Shown here: one piece after another, positions 9,102 through 17,820 of the stretch
Position numbering within the stretch: position 1 is the stretch's first letter
Layout: each line of letters begins with the position of its first letter
Assembly: GCA_016928395.1 (NCBI GenBank)
Contig: JAFGKV010000029.1
Location: forward strand, 1-54,904
From: Candidatus Fermentibacterota bacterium
GTDB lineage: Bacteria; JAFGKV01
Direction: 5' to 3'
DNA: 54,904 nucleotides
The notes under the pieces: generated by a model
What the model saw: only the letters and a program-made list of their open reading frames with translations
Databases searched by the model: none
What the model was told of the DNA's origin: nothing
Translations under genes and position numbers: made by a program

Positions 9102-10931
9102 CTACTCGCAGCACGTCTCGACGAGGTCTGCGGTCCAGAGAAACTGGCGGAGGAATGCCCGCAGGACTTCCTGTCTAGTCGTACCCATGTGCTCTGAGAG
9201 CAGGTCGACGCTGGCGCTTCGTGACTGGAGCACCGCATAGAAGAGATGCTCGGGCCCCAGGAAGGTAACGCCGCAATCCTCTGCGGCTATCCTCGCGTCC
9301 TCCAGGCAGCGGCGGTAGTTCACGGTGGGAACCGGGATGGGCTGGAATGCGGTATCAGGCACGTCTCGCGAAGACGGAAGATCAGCGGGGCTGGCCCCCA
9401 CCTTCCGCAGGACTGCCTGGACGTGCTCCAGGTCTTCATCGACCAGTGCAGCCAGGAGATGTCCCGTCTCAAGCCGTTCGGCCCGCTCTGCGCGAGCCCG
9501 TCGTTCAGCACTTCTGATGACCCTCAGAGCCTCCGGATCCAGCGGCATATGCAGGGGAGTGACCGTCTGCCGAGCAGCGGCAATGTCAAGAGCGAAGACA
9601 AAAGCGTCCCGAGAGATGGGTGTTGATGAACCGACGAGCGCTTCCTCGAAGGTCAGCTTTCTCCCGCTGCTCGTCGCGTATCGATCGGTCAAGCCTGTTG
9701 GTTCGAGGAGCATGATCCCGCTCCGGGCCAGCTCGCGGTTCAATCGATCAACGTCGCTGATGACCGGCTCCACACGGGGGCTGACCGTGGTCCAGCATCC
9801 GACAACCGCGTGATACCAGCGGTGATCTCCGCGCAGCACAACCACCACCGGCTGCACATTCACATGTTCGAGTACCGAGGCGAGGAACAGCGCAAGATCG
9901 ATGCACGTACCCTCCCCCTGTCTGCCGCGCTGACCCGCCATGACCCGATGAGGAGGGCGAATCGTCTGGCTCCCGCTCTCGGATCCGGGGTCGGGCGGAA
10001 CATACTTGATGTCATACCGATCCCTCAGCGTCGTGTAGAGGGCTTTGAGTATCTCACGAATCCCGTGCCCGTTGAGGATCCGGAAACCCTGACAGGATGC
10101 CGACGCAAGCTCATGCATCTGTAGGGAGCCCATGGCCTCTGCGGCCACCGACGTCACCGAGGGATGGGCGGGTTGTACAAAACAGGCCAGACTCTTTCGG
10201 TACGCGGTATGAAGCGGCCACTCGTGAAAGCCGAGAATGTCGATTCCCTGCACAAGCGCAACTTCGTCGTCAAGGGCGACCTCCACCGTGGCCCGTCGCC
10301 GCCCCACCTGGCCTTCCAGTTGTTCATAGCGGAGACGGAGGGGTACTTCACCGAATTCTCGTGTGGATTTCCCCGGGATCTCTTCGCATGCCAGCTGGCA
10401 CGGATAGCTATAGCCGGGTATCGTGATCGTGATACGAAGGGGACCACGTACATCGGGGGAGAGGTTTTCGAGCCTAAGAGCGGTGATGACCGGGATACTG
10501 CAGTGATGCAGGCTGTAGGTAAGGGTCGGAATCATCCGCAGTCTGATGCCCATTTCATGCCACGTGGCACAGTGGACGTCAGACGGCGATATGACCCAGG
10601 TGGTCTCTCCCATCTGCACGGTGACCCCCGGCAGGATGGTGGTCGGATGCGAAATGCCCTGAATCTCGCGTCCATCGACGCGAGTGCCGCCCTTGCTCCC
10701 GGTATCTTCGACAAACCACGCGCCCCCCGTGAAGCCAAATCGTGCATGGCGGCGGCTTACCGAGGTGTCAGGAAAGAGATCGAGATCAGGGCGCCACTCA
10801 CCAGAATGCTCCCGACGCCCTATCGTGTATGAGCGGGAAGGATCGAGCGGGTATTCGCGGACTGCCGCGGGCCCGTGGAGGATGTGGAGGGTCCATCCCT
10901 GTGAACCGGCCAACGTATCCGATGAGGTCAT
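9102..10931 (-). CDS. FHA / DUF4011-N transglutaminase-like / Clp-N fusion
   Basis: This 609-residue cytoplasmic protein has no signal or membrane segment. Residues 30-110 are an FHA domain (YTIGRRE, SVSRRHARF, VEDTGSKGGTRVDG), which binds phosphothreonine peptides. Residues about 128-245 are a beta-sandwich and 245-460 a transglutaminase-like fold with FVQPAHPSV, GTCIDLALFLASVLE (C343), HRWYH (H370/H374) and LLEPTG (E410), a plausible Cys-His-acid triad. This two-part core has the order and motifs I know from the N-terminus of DUF4011 defence-type helicases. Residues about 470-600 are two Clp-N-like repeats (ETGHLLAALVDED, LGPEHLFYAVLQ), which in ClpA/B/C recruit adaptors or substrates; no AAA+ ATPase follows. 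It overlaps the anti-sigma gene by ATGA, so the pair is probably translated together. A regulated conflict or protein-quality effector is inferred; enzymatic activity is unproven. Confidence 0.82.
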   Translation of the reverse strand: MTSSDTLAGSQGWTLHILHGPAAVREYPLDPSRSYTIGRREHSGEWRPDLDLFPDTSVSRRHARFGFTGGAWFVEDTGSKGGTRVDGREIQGISHPTTILPGVTVQMGETTWVISPSDVHCATWHEMGIRLRMIPTLTYSLHHCSIPVITALRLENLSPDVRGPLRITITIPGYSYPCQLACEEIPGKSTREFGEVPLRLRYEQLEGQVGRRRATVEVALDDEVALVQGIDILGFHEWPLHTAYRKSLACFVQPAHPSVTSVAAEAMGSLQMHELASASCQGFRILNGHGIREILKALYTTLRDRYDIKYVPPDPGSESGSQTIRPPHRVMAGQRGRQGEGTCIDLALFLASVLEHVNVQPVVVVLRGDHRWYHAVVGCWTTVSPRVEPVISDVDRLNRELARSGIMLLEPTGLTDRYATSSGRKLTFEEALVGSSTPISRDAFVFALDIAAARQTVTPLHMPLDPEALRVIRSAERRARAERAERLETGHLLAALVDEDLEHVQAVLRKVGASPADLPSSRDVPDTAFQPIPVPTVNYRRCLEDARIAAEDCGVTFLGPEHLFYAVLQSRSASVDLLSEHMGTTRQEVLRAFLRQFLWTADLVETCCE

Positions 10932-11629
10932 GCGGGGTTGTCCGGAGTCTTTTCTATCAACAACAGGAAGTCTCCCGACGGGATCTCCTCAAACTCTGTA
11001 AGAACGAACGCCTCACCTTCGACGGCCCGAAACGGAGCCACGTGCGCCCAGGAGCCATCTCTGGCCACCAACGCAACCAAGGGCCGGGGAACCGTAGGGA
11101 CGTCAGACTGCACGAGTGCTCTTCTTTGAGTAGGATCGAAGGTGACCTTGGTCCACTGTGGCGTCGGTGCCACAAACGCGGCCCACGGCTGGCCTCCCCC
11201 TGATCCTGCAATCGAGAACGGCACGGGGACCGGTTCGAATCGGGGAAAGCTCATGCCGTGTAAGAACTCCAAACCCTCTTGAGCGACACTCACCGCGTGT
11301 GTCGATGCATCGAGAAAAACGGAGAGGGCTGTGCCGACGCTCTCGGTGATGTGCGCCGCCCACTGTGCCAGCCGTTCGCGCAAATCAGGGGAGGCCGGGG
11401 CTCTGCTCAGCGCATAGCGAAGGCGTGCAACCTGGAACTCCTCGGCATGCGTTGTGACCGTCCAGGTTTCCCAAATCTGATCGAAGTTGCCCCGTACCGA
11501 CAGAAGAGCCTTCACACGCTCGGCACAGTGCTGGCAGGTAGCCAGGTGGATCTCCACGTCAAGGCATGTGTCATGATCCAGCTCATCGACGGCATAGGCA
11601 CGCAACTGGTCAGAGTTTAGGTGATCCAT
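10928..11629 (-). CDS. Zinc-finger anti-sigma-like protein
   Basis: The product has 233 residues. The N-terminus carries a ZAS-type motif HLATCQHC (H27, C31, C34) after the helical segment LNSDQLRAYAVDELD, as in zf-HC2 anti-sigma domains. Residues 65-140 are helical, and residues about 140-233 form a predicted beta-rich domain (PWAAFVAPTPQWTKVTF, PLVALVARDGSWAHVAPF, GDFLLLIEK). No transmembrane helix is visible, unlike most anti-sigma factors that sense envelope stress, so this one should be cytoplasmic. It starts two bases after the sigma factor stop and its end overlaps the FHA gene. The expected role is to hold the adjacent ECF sigma factor inactive until a signal is sensed, possibly through the beta domain. 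The sigma/anti-sigma pairing is inferred from the motif and gene order. Confidence 0.78.
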   Translation of the reverse strand: MDHLNSDQLRAYAVDELDHDTCLDVEIHLATCQHCAERVKALLSVRGNFDQIWETWTVTTHAEEFQVARLRYALSRAPASPDLRERLAQWAAHITESVGTALSVFLDASTHAVSVAQEGLEFLHGMSFPRFEPVPVPFSIAGSGGGQPWAAFVAPTPQWTKVTFDPTQRRALVQSDVPTVPRPLVALVARDGSWAHVAPFRAVEGEAFVLTEFEEIPSGDFLLLIEKTPDNPA

Positions 11630-11631
11630 CT

Positions 11632-12468
11632 TCAGTTTCCTCGCTGACGTGGGCGCGATTGCCCGTGTGTCTCAATGTTCGTCGCAGCGATGAGTTTTCT
11701 CGTACAGGTTCTTACCCGGTCACACCAATCGCTTATGTTTGCTGCCGGATCACCCCCGAAAAAGACCTTCAGCGCAAGGCTTCCGACCGCCAGCTCGGAA
11801 CTCATACCCCGATCATCGTATTCGCGCTCGCCATACACCTCAACTGCGGGGGAATCCATGACAGCCAGGAGCGGAGCGCAAAATGTGCTGTGGAAGGTTC
11901 TCTGTGACATGTAGTGCTCGAGAGGTGCGTAATAGGACTCGAGAAACTCATCCGTCAGGCTCATGAGGGACGACTCGGCCCGCTCCTTGACTATCTCCCG
12001 AGGCCGCCATTGGAGAAGCTTCACAAAGCCGAACATGAGAATCTGATGCGGTTTGGCGCCGCAGACGAACACGAGCCTCAGCAGTTCAAGCCGCTCTAAC
12101 GGCTCATGGAAGGAGCGAGTCTCAGCCGCGAGACTCCGAATCCGGTGGCTCTGTTCGGATAGGCGGCTATCCGCTCTCGCACGATGCCGCCAATAGTCCT
12201 GTACCACATGAAGCGCCACATTCCGCAGGAGCGTGTAGAGACGGTATTGCCGGTCAAACAGCCCTTGGTCCAGGCTTCGACGTGCCCGGATGAAGCACTC
12301 CTGCGCAAGATCCTCTGCGTCTTCGGTAACCCCTATCCGCCCGGCGATGAACCCCCGAACGGGCAGGAGAAAGGCGTTGTAGAGAATCCCCCACGCCTCA
12401 GGATCGCCGGCGATAGCCGCCTCGACCAGCGCCAGTTCTTCACTCTCGGCAAGGAATCGTCTCTCCAT
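11632..12468 (-). CDS. Atypical ECF-like RNA polymerase sigma factor
   Basis: The product has 278 residues from the ATG at 12468, which has AGGTG about eight bases upstream. A longer in-frame reading to 12651 has low-complexity arginine-rich sequence and no supporting site. Residues 10-100 match sigma-70 region 2: ALVEAAIAGDPEAWGILYN, AEDLAQECFIRARRSL and RLYTLLRNVALHVVQDYWR, the helix that melts the -10 element. The rest is unusual. A standard region-4 helix-turn-helix is not obvious; instead there is a segment GAKPHQILMFGFVKLLQWRPREI and a long C-terminal extension ending NISDWCDRVRTCTRKLI. It is the first gene of a compact operon with the anti-sigma and FHA/Clp-N genes, and probably autoregulates it as ECF factors often do. 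Confidence 0.82.
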   Translation of the reverse strand: MERRFLAESEELALVEAAIAGDPEAWGILYNAFLLPVRGFIAGRIGVTEDAEDLAQECFIRARRSLDQGLFDRQYRLYTLLRNVALHVVQDYWRHRARADSRLSEQSHRIRSLAAETRSFHEPLERLELLRLVFVCGAKPHQILMFGFVKLLQWRPREIVKERAESSLMSLTDEFLESYYAPLEHYMSQRTFHSTFCAPLLAVMDSPAVEVYGEREYDDRGMSSELAVGSLALKVFFGGDPAANISDWCDRVRTCTRKLIAATNIETHGQSRPRQRGN

Positions 12469-13166
12469 GCTCTTCACCTGCCTCGGTGCCCCTCTGTGTC
12501 GGATCCTCACTGCGCGATCGTGCCCATCGCCCGGCAATGACTGTTCCAGGTTCTCGAGCAACCGGCATAGACCCCATCTGCTTACTCCGCCATGGCTGCG
12601 CGCCGAGCGCACACAAGAACAAGGGTGGGCTCCTCGAGCCATGACGTGCAATGATCATCTCAAACTACCTCCTCTTGGATGGAACCACACTGAAAAACGT
12701 CCACGACTCGGCACCATCGAGTGGCACCTCTACCGCACAGCACGACCACGTCTCGTAGATCCCCGAGAGTAGAGTGTTTGCCGTCCCCGCGCTCTGTGAG
12801 AACCGAGTGGTCGCGTATCATGCGGGTTTCTTGCCCTCGGCCGGTCTCCGTATGGGGGAATGAGGAGGTCGGCATCTCTCTCCTGTTTTCCTCCCTAGGG
12901 AAACCATGCGGGGATCCAGAGTCCCATCGACCGCGCCGGGCCGTGACCCGTGGCGACATGACCACAAGAATGTGCCACGTGGCCTTGGACGGCCGGGCAG
13001 TAACATGAGGCTCTCGAATGTCCCCCGAACCGGTGGCCAGCATGACCTGAGCGGCCTCCTGGAGAACTTCACAGGCAGTCACCCTCCTTCAATCGCCGTC
13101 ACTTGCGCGAACCCCGCTTTGCAGTTTTCTACCTCGCGGACGGATTGGCCTGACAAAGGAGATGTG
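12469..13166. other. Divergent intergenic region (sigma operon / sulfatase)
   Basis: About 700 bases separate the divergent starts at 12468 (minus) and 13167 (plus). Open frames crossing it have no recognisable protein character and lack ribosome-binding sites, so I treat it as noncoding. It must hold the promoters for both directions, but I could not identify a convincing -35/-10 pair. Confidence 0.5.
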
Positions 13167-15470
13167 ATGGCACATCAACAGAGAGAGTCTGGATGGCATG
13201 TTGTGCTGACACGAGGCCGGAGTGCGCTCAAGTTCTCGGCTCTGGTCTGTATGACCCTGGCATGCACCCGCCCAACTTTGGGCGTTCTCAGTCTTCTTGA
13301 TCAAATACCGGAGGAGGAGCCAGCGGGTCCCTGGACCGCCGTGGCATTCGTCAGGGAGCGGGGCGGTCCTCTCGCTGAAGAGCCGGCTGTGCTTCCATCG
13401 AATCTCAGTGCGCACAGAATTCGTCTGACGTCTCGCGAGGGTCTTCATCTTCCATCGGGCGGAATGATTCTCGCCCGCACCGCCTATCAGCGCCGATGGG
13501 GAGAAGGGCAGGTAGCGGAGTTGGCGGTGCGTCGAGGGGACTCTATCGTGGCAACAAGGGAAGCACCCTTGGGACCAAGCTGGCAGGAGTTCCGTCTTCA
13601 CATTCCACGGGATGGCGCCGACGCGCTGGAACTTCGGTGCAGTGTGCCGCCGGGCACTGAAGTTCCACCCTTCAGTCTTGTCGCCGTGGCCATGGAGCCC
13701 AGCGCTTCTCCGGCTGAGGTGCGCCGTGCCTCGTCACTTCTGGCCTGGGCTGCTCGTCAGTCCATATACATGACGCCCACACTTCTGAAGTGGAAGCGGT
13801 TTCATCTCGCCCTCGAAGCCGGAAGCTCGGAGATCGTCACCATGGCTGGCGGCGACACCCTCGCTTTCGACATCCCGACGCCCTTTTGCGGGGGCACTCT
13901 TAAGTTCGCGGCGATCGAACTGAAGATGGAGACGGGAACGGAGGCAGTTCTCCATCTCGAGGTACACAATCGCGACCGGTGGGAGCGCATGGCAGACTGG
14001 GCAATGGAGGATCGGCGACGAGAGGTATCACAGCGTCAGAGCTTCGACCTTCCGGTGATTGGCGACAAGATCCGCTTCACACTGACAGGCAAGGATGAGC
14101 TCATCGGTCTCGCCACGCCGATGGTCCTGCCGCGGCATGCCTCGGGCGCGGGCAAGAACCTTGTTGTGATCGTGCTGGATACGATGCGTGCCGATCGGCT
14201 GGGTTTCTATGGATACGAGACACGCCCTACTTCCCAGGCCCTTGACTCGCTTCTGGATGCCAGGGGCTTCTCGATCTTCCACGCCGCATCCTCCGGAGGG
14301 CCGAACACCCTATCGGCAACCCCGAAGTTCCTCGCCTCTCGATACTTGAACATCCATGAACCAGAGAGCGTCCCGCGCGGCAATCTGATGCTGGCGGAGA
14401 TGCTCAGGAGCCATGGCTACTACTGCGCTGCATTCACCGGTGGCGGGGTACTCCAGTGCCCGGGATTCGATCAGGGCTTTCACGAGTTTCACACGGCGCG
14501 CGGCCCGGGCAAAGTCGAGGAAGTATTCCCTCCCGCGCGAGTGTGGCTGGAGACCAACCCCACTCGCCCGTTCTTCCTGTTTGTCCACACCTATGAACCC
14601 CATACACCCTATACCCGCGACCTCTTCTGCCGGCATCTTCCCCATGGCGGATTGGGCGATATCTCCAAAGGAGAGCTACTCATGGATGGAACCGCTGGGG
14701 CGCGGGATGTCGTGGGTGACATCATGGAGCTGTCTTTTGAGGAAAGCCTGTATGTCGAAGCGGCATACGACGGCGGAGTGAGAGTCGCCACCGACGCTGC
14801 TGTCGAGCTGCTGACATTGCTGGACCGCCTCGGCCTCTGGGAGAACACGGTTGTCGTCATCCTGAGCGATCACGGGGAAGAATTCTGGGAGCATACCGGG
14901 TCGTATGCGCATCACTCCTCGTGGTCTGTCTACAATGAACTGCTGCACGTACCGTTCGCGTTGCGGGAGGCCGGCTCCGATGGGGGTAAGGCCCGCCACA
15001 TCCATCAGAACGTGAGTACCGTCGATCTAATGCCTACAGTCGTGGAGCTGTTGAGACTCCCGTCCGTACATCCCATGGATGGGGCCAGTCTCGCTCCCGC
15101 GCTGAGAGGCACGCCGGTGAAGAGAGCCATACCGATACTGGCAACCAGCAGTCCTCGCGGCGCAAGCCCGCGGGTATGCGTGATCAAGGATCGGATGAAG
15201 TACTGCGCACCGGACAGCGCGGGCCGCGGCCCCGAGCTGTATGATCTTCAGGCCGATCCTCGCGAGCTTCGCGACCTCGTACAGAAGGATTCGGCACGGA
15301 CACGGGAGATGGAGTTGCTGCTTCAGGCCGGAATACGGGCCGCTGCCAAACCGATGGCCTCTGAACCGGCCGGTGCATATGAACTCCCGGATGGGTTGAG
15401 GGCCCAGCTCGAGCTTCTCGGGTATCTCATTCCTGAGGAGCGCCGCGAAGGTCGAGACCGGGGAAGGTGA
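13167..15470 (+). CDS. Sulfatase-superfamily hydrolase without FGly signature
   Basis: The product has 767 residues from the ATG at 13167, which has AAAGGAG six bases upstream; the frame is open further upstream but without family sequence. A basic N-terminus and hydrophobic LKFSALVCMTLAC suggest an exported or lipid-anchored protein. Residues about 40-320 are a beta-rich domain. The sulfatase/alkaline-phosphatase core begins at KNLVVIVLDTMRADRLGFYG and includes GYYCAAFTGG, PFFLFVHTYEPHTPY and the metal site VVVILSDHGEEFWEHT. The CxPxR or SxPxR motif converted to formylglycine in true sulfatases is absent. The corresponding stretch reads SSGGPNTLSATPKFLASRY, with a threonine at the likely nucleophile position, as in some phosphotransferases of the superfamily. 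It may hydrolyse or transfer a phosphoryl or sulfate group on surface glycans; specificity cannot be read. Confidence 0.85.
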   Translation: MAHQQRESGWHVVLTRGRSALKFSALVCMTLACTRPTLGVLSLLDQIPEEEPAGPWTAVAFVRERGGPLAEEPAVLPSNLSAHRIRLTSREGLHLPSGGMILARTAYQRRWGEGQVAELAVRRGDSIVATREAPLGPSWQEFRLHIPRDGADALELRCSVPPGTEVPPFSLVAVAMEPSASPAEVRRASSLLAWAARQSIYMTPTLLKWKRFHLALEAGSSEIVTMAGGDTLAFDIPTPFCGGTLKFAAIELKMETGTEAVLHLEVHNRDRWERMADWAMEDRRREVSQRQSFDLPVIGDKIRFTLTGKDELIGLATPMVLPRHASGAGKNLVVIVLDTMRADRLGFYGYETRPTSQALDSLLDARGFSIFHAASSGGPNTLSATPKFLASRYLNIHEPESVPRGNLMLAEMLRSHGYYCAAFTGGGVLQCPGFDQGFHEFHTARGPGKVEEVFPPARVWLETNPTRPFFLFVHTYEPHTPYTRDLFCRHLPHGGLGDISKGELLMDGTAGARDVVGDIMELSFEESLYVEAAYDGGVRVATDAAVELLTLLDRLGLWENTVVVILSDHGEEFWEHTGSYAHHSSWSVYNELLHVPFALREAGSDGGKARHIHQNVSTVDLMPTVVELLRLPSVHPMDGASLAPALRGTPVKRAIPILATSSPRGASPRVCVIKDRMKYCAPDSAGRGPELYDLQADPRELRDLVQKDSARTREMELLLQAGIRAAAKPMASEPAGAYELPDGLRAQLELLGYLIPEERREGRDRGR

Positions 15471-15618
15471 GCGATCGCAGGCGGTTGTGGCGTTCCTTTG
15501 CAGACCGCCTTCCCGTATGAAGACAGAGGAGAGTGTCGGCTGCCCCTGTTCGAGAGCACGGGGGTCTGCCATTCTGTCAAAATCACACTAGCGAACCATG
15601 GCGTGCCACGATACCGAA

Positions 15619-15678
15619 AGCGATACCGATTCCGAGCCTCTTCTGCGGGCGACGGGAGATGGTCGCCCCTTCGACGGC
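15619..15678 (+). repeat. Dispersed stem-loop repeat, copy 1
   Basis: This copy begins AGCGATACCGA, contains the inverted arms GGGCGAC and GTCGCCC, and ends TCGACGGC. It aligns with the reverse strand of 20133-20188 and with 40182-40226. It lies in the 409-base gap between the sulfatase (ends 15470) and the GT39-like gene (starts 15880), in which no gene is evident. The conserved arms with variable loop resemble REP/MITE-like intergenic elements. Confidence 0.75.
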
Positions 15679-15879
15679 GAAGTGTCATCGCCCATGCTCT
15701 CAACCCGAAAAATCCGACGGCCCCCCGCGCTCCGAGAGACCCGGCCGAACCTCAAACCCCGCCACCTGAGTGGCGTGGTGCAGCTCGCACGCAGTTCTTC
15801 CTTGACGAAACCACCCAAATTGCTTCTCACTTTCAGCACCTAGATGGCTTGAGCGATACGAGCGGGAGAGGAAACACAC

Positions 15880-17820
15880 GTGCCGCGTAGACCGACCCCC
15901 CAGGTGCGGCGGGTTGACCGCCCATGCGCCCCCGTGTTCGCCGTGCCGCTGAATCGGCGTCACGAGGCCTTCACCCTTGGTGTGGCCCTGCTGCTGTGCC
16001 TGGCGCTGTGCGGGGCCTACCTGGCCCAAGCGCGGCAGATAACTGAGAGTTTCGGCTTCCCTCTGGACGACGCCTGGATTCACCTCACCTTCGCCCGGAA
16101 TCTGGCTGTGCACGGCTCCTTCGCCTACTACCCGGGCGACCCGCCCGTGGCCGGCTCCACAGCGCCCCTCTACACGGGCCTTCTGGCCGCGCTGTATGGG
16201 ACATGGCACAACGAGTTCATCATCAGCTACATCCTGGGAATCGCCGCGCTGATCGCCGGGATGTTCCTCTTTTATGCCCTGGCCAGACGGGAATTCGCCA
16301 GCGGGCCGTGGAGTGCACTGGCCGCGACGCTGCTCTTCGCCACCCAGCCGCGCCTGATACTCCTTGCGCTCTCCGGCATGGAAACGACCCTGTTCATCGC
16401 CTTGATACTCGCGGCCCTCCTCGCCTACCGTTCGGGCCATTCCGTCCTACTGGGCGTCTGCTTGGGCCTGGTGCTCTGGTGCCGCCCCGACGGGCTTGTG
16501 CTGTGGCTGGCCATCGGCGCAGACTGGGCCGTCCGGCGACTGAACGGCGGGCACCATGATGAAGACCAATGGCGTATCCGGCCGATAATCCAGGCCTTCG
16601 TCGTCGCTCTGCTCTTCGCTGCTGGGTACGCGGCATACAACTGGGCCCTCTCCGGATCCCCTCTACCCACCACCTTCGGCGCCAAGGGTGTGTACTACCG
16701 CGCCACCATGACCCGCGGGCACTTCCTCACCGTGGAAGTTGCCGACGCATTCGGCCGGGGAGAGCTGTCAATCCTGTGGGTCTTCGGGGCACTCGCGCTG
16801 ATCACGACTCTGTGGAACGTATTCGAGGGGAGGCCTACACCCTGGCTGGTGCACGCCCTCTTCGTACTGGGGTTGGTGACGGCCTACTACGTGGTTCTGC
16901 CCTTTGCTCATCGTTTCGGCCGATACCTCATGCCTGCGTTGCCGTCATGCCTGTTGATGGCATGCGGTGCGGTCTACGATCTGGCGTGGCTGGCCGCCCG
17001 GAAGGGCCGGAGGACATGCGTGGTTGTTCGCTGGGCGCCTGCCGGAATCCTCGCCCTGCTCCTGGTTCAGTGGGTCGTGGGTGCCCGGCATTTCGCCGCG
17101 GTGTATGCCGCGTGTTGCGCCTATCATGACACCCATCATGTCGCGACTGCCCGCTGGCTGGCGCAGAACACGCCGGAGGATGCCCGAATCGCAACCCACG
17201 ACATCGGGGCCCTCGCGTTCTACAGCGGACGGAGGATTGTGGACATGGCAGGCATCGTCAGCCCCGAGGTCATCGCGCACATCGGCACGCCTGACTACAC
17301 GGCCTATCTGGATGAATTCCTCATCCGCTCTGGGGCTACCCACACGGTCACTCTGGGTGACTGGTTCGTGCCGGCCAACTCGCCGCGGCTGTACGTCCCA
17401 TCACCGGAACCAGAAATCCTGACGGTGCATTCCTTCCTTCCCGGCATTACCCATATCGAGCTTCCCATCGTCGCCTCGCTCATCGCCCAGGCAGGGAACC
17501 TGCTGGACCGGGGCAAACCCCATGAGGCCCTGGGACTGCTCCAGGAGATCTTCCGTCGGGACACTCGCTCGTCCCGTGCCCACCTCTTGGTGGGAGCGGC
17601 CCATGCGATGCTCGGGGATGATGCCCTCGCGCGGCAGATGCTCCACCGATCGCTGGAGCTGTATCCCGGCAGTGCCCTGGCCCACTTCGAACTGGCCCGC
17701 CTTGACCTGCGGGCCGGCGCCGCTGCGGAGGCTGCGGGCCGCCTACGCGCGAGCCTGAAGCTCGACCCGTCGTTCTCCCCCGCCCAAGAGCTCCTGGCGG
17801 AGATCGAGGCGCACAACTGA
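15880..17820 (+). CDS. GT39-like polytopic glycosyltransferase with TPR tail
   Basis: This 646-residue integral membrane protein starts with GTG preceded by GGGAGAGGA. A first helix near residues 30-50 is followed by a periplasmic loop with FPLDDAWIHLTFARNLAVHG and YYPGDPPVAGSTAPLY, the acidic-pair loop typical of ArnT/PMT-type GT-C enzymes that use polyprenyl-linked sugars. Some ten further hydrophobic segments run to about residue 400. A soluble domain includes TPEDARIATHDIGALAFYSGRRIVD, a sequence common to this group. Residues about 530-646 are TPR repeats (KPHEALGLLQEIFRRDTRSSRAHLL, DDALARQMLHRSLELYPGSA). It is expected to transfer sugars to lipid, glycan or protein at the periplasmic face. 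The sugar donor and acceptor are not evident; the adjacent sulfatase-like gene fits an envelope-glycan setting. Confidence 0.85.
   Translation: MPRRPTPQVRRVDRPCAPVFAVPLNRRHEAFTLGVALLLCLALCGAYLAQARQITESFGFPLDDAWIHLTFARNLAVHGSFAYYPGDPPVAGSTAPLYTGLLAALYGTWHNEFIISYILGIAALIAGMFLFYALARREFASGPWSALAATLLFATQPRLILLALSGMETTLFIALILAALLAYRSGHSVLLGVCLGLVLWCRPDGLVLWLAIGADWAVRRLNGGHHDEDQWRIRPIIQAFVVALLFAAGYAAYNWALSGSPLPTTFGAKGVYYRATMTRGHFLTVEVADAFGRGELSILWVFGALALITTLWNVFEGRPTPWLVHALFVLGLVTAYYVVLPFAHRFGRYLMPALPSCLLMACGAVYDLAWLAARKGRRTCVVVRWAPAGILALLLVQWVVGARHFAAVYAACCAYHDTHHVATARWLAQNTPEDARIATHDIGALAFYSGRRIVDMAGIVSPEVIAHIGTPDYTAYLDEFLIRSGATHTVTLGDWFVPANSPRLYVPSPEPEILTVHSFLPGITHIELPIVASLIAQAGNLLDRGKPHEALGLLQEIFRRDTRSSRAHLLVGAAHAMLGDDALARQMLHRSLELYPGSALAHFELARLDLRAGAAAEAAGRLRASLKLDPSFSPAQELLAEIEAHN

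Noticed and set aside
11221-11245. GGTTCGAATC resembling a tRNA T-arm
   Set aside because: It lies inside the anti-sigma gene and no acceptor stem, anticodon arm or CCA end can be built around it.
12660-13082. Open frame on the minus strand in the divergent gap, about 140 codons
   Set aside because: No family resemblance, high Arg/Pro/Gly content typical of antisense GC-rich frames, and it overlaps the 5' region of the sulfatase gene.
12906-13166. N-terminal extension of the sulfatase-like gene
   Set aside because: The upstream 87 codons carry no signal or domain, while ATG 13167 has a strong ribosome site and leads straight into a signal peptide.
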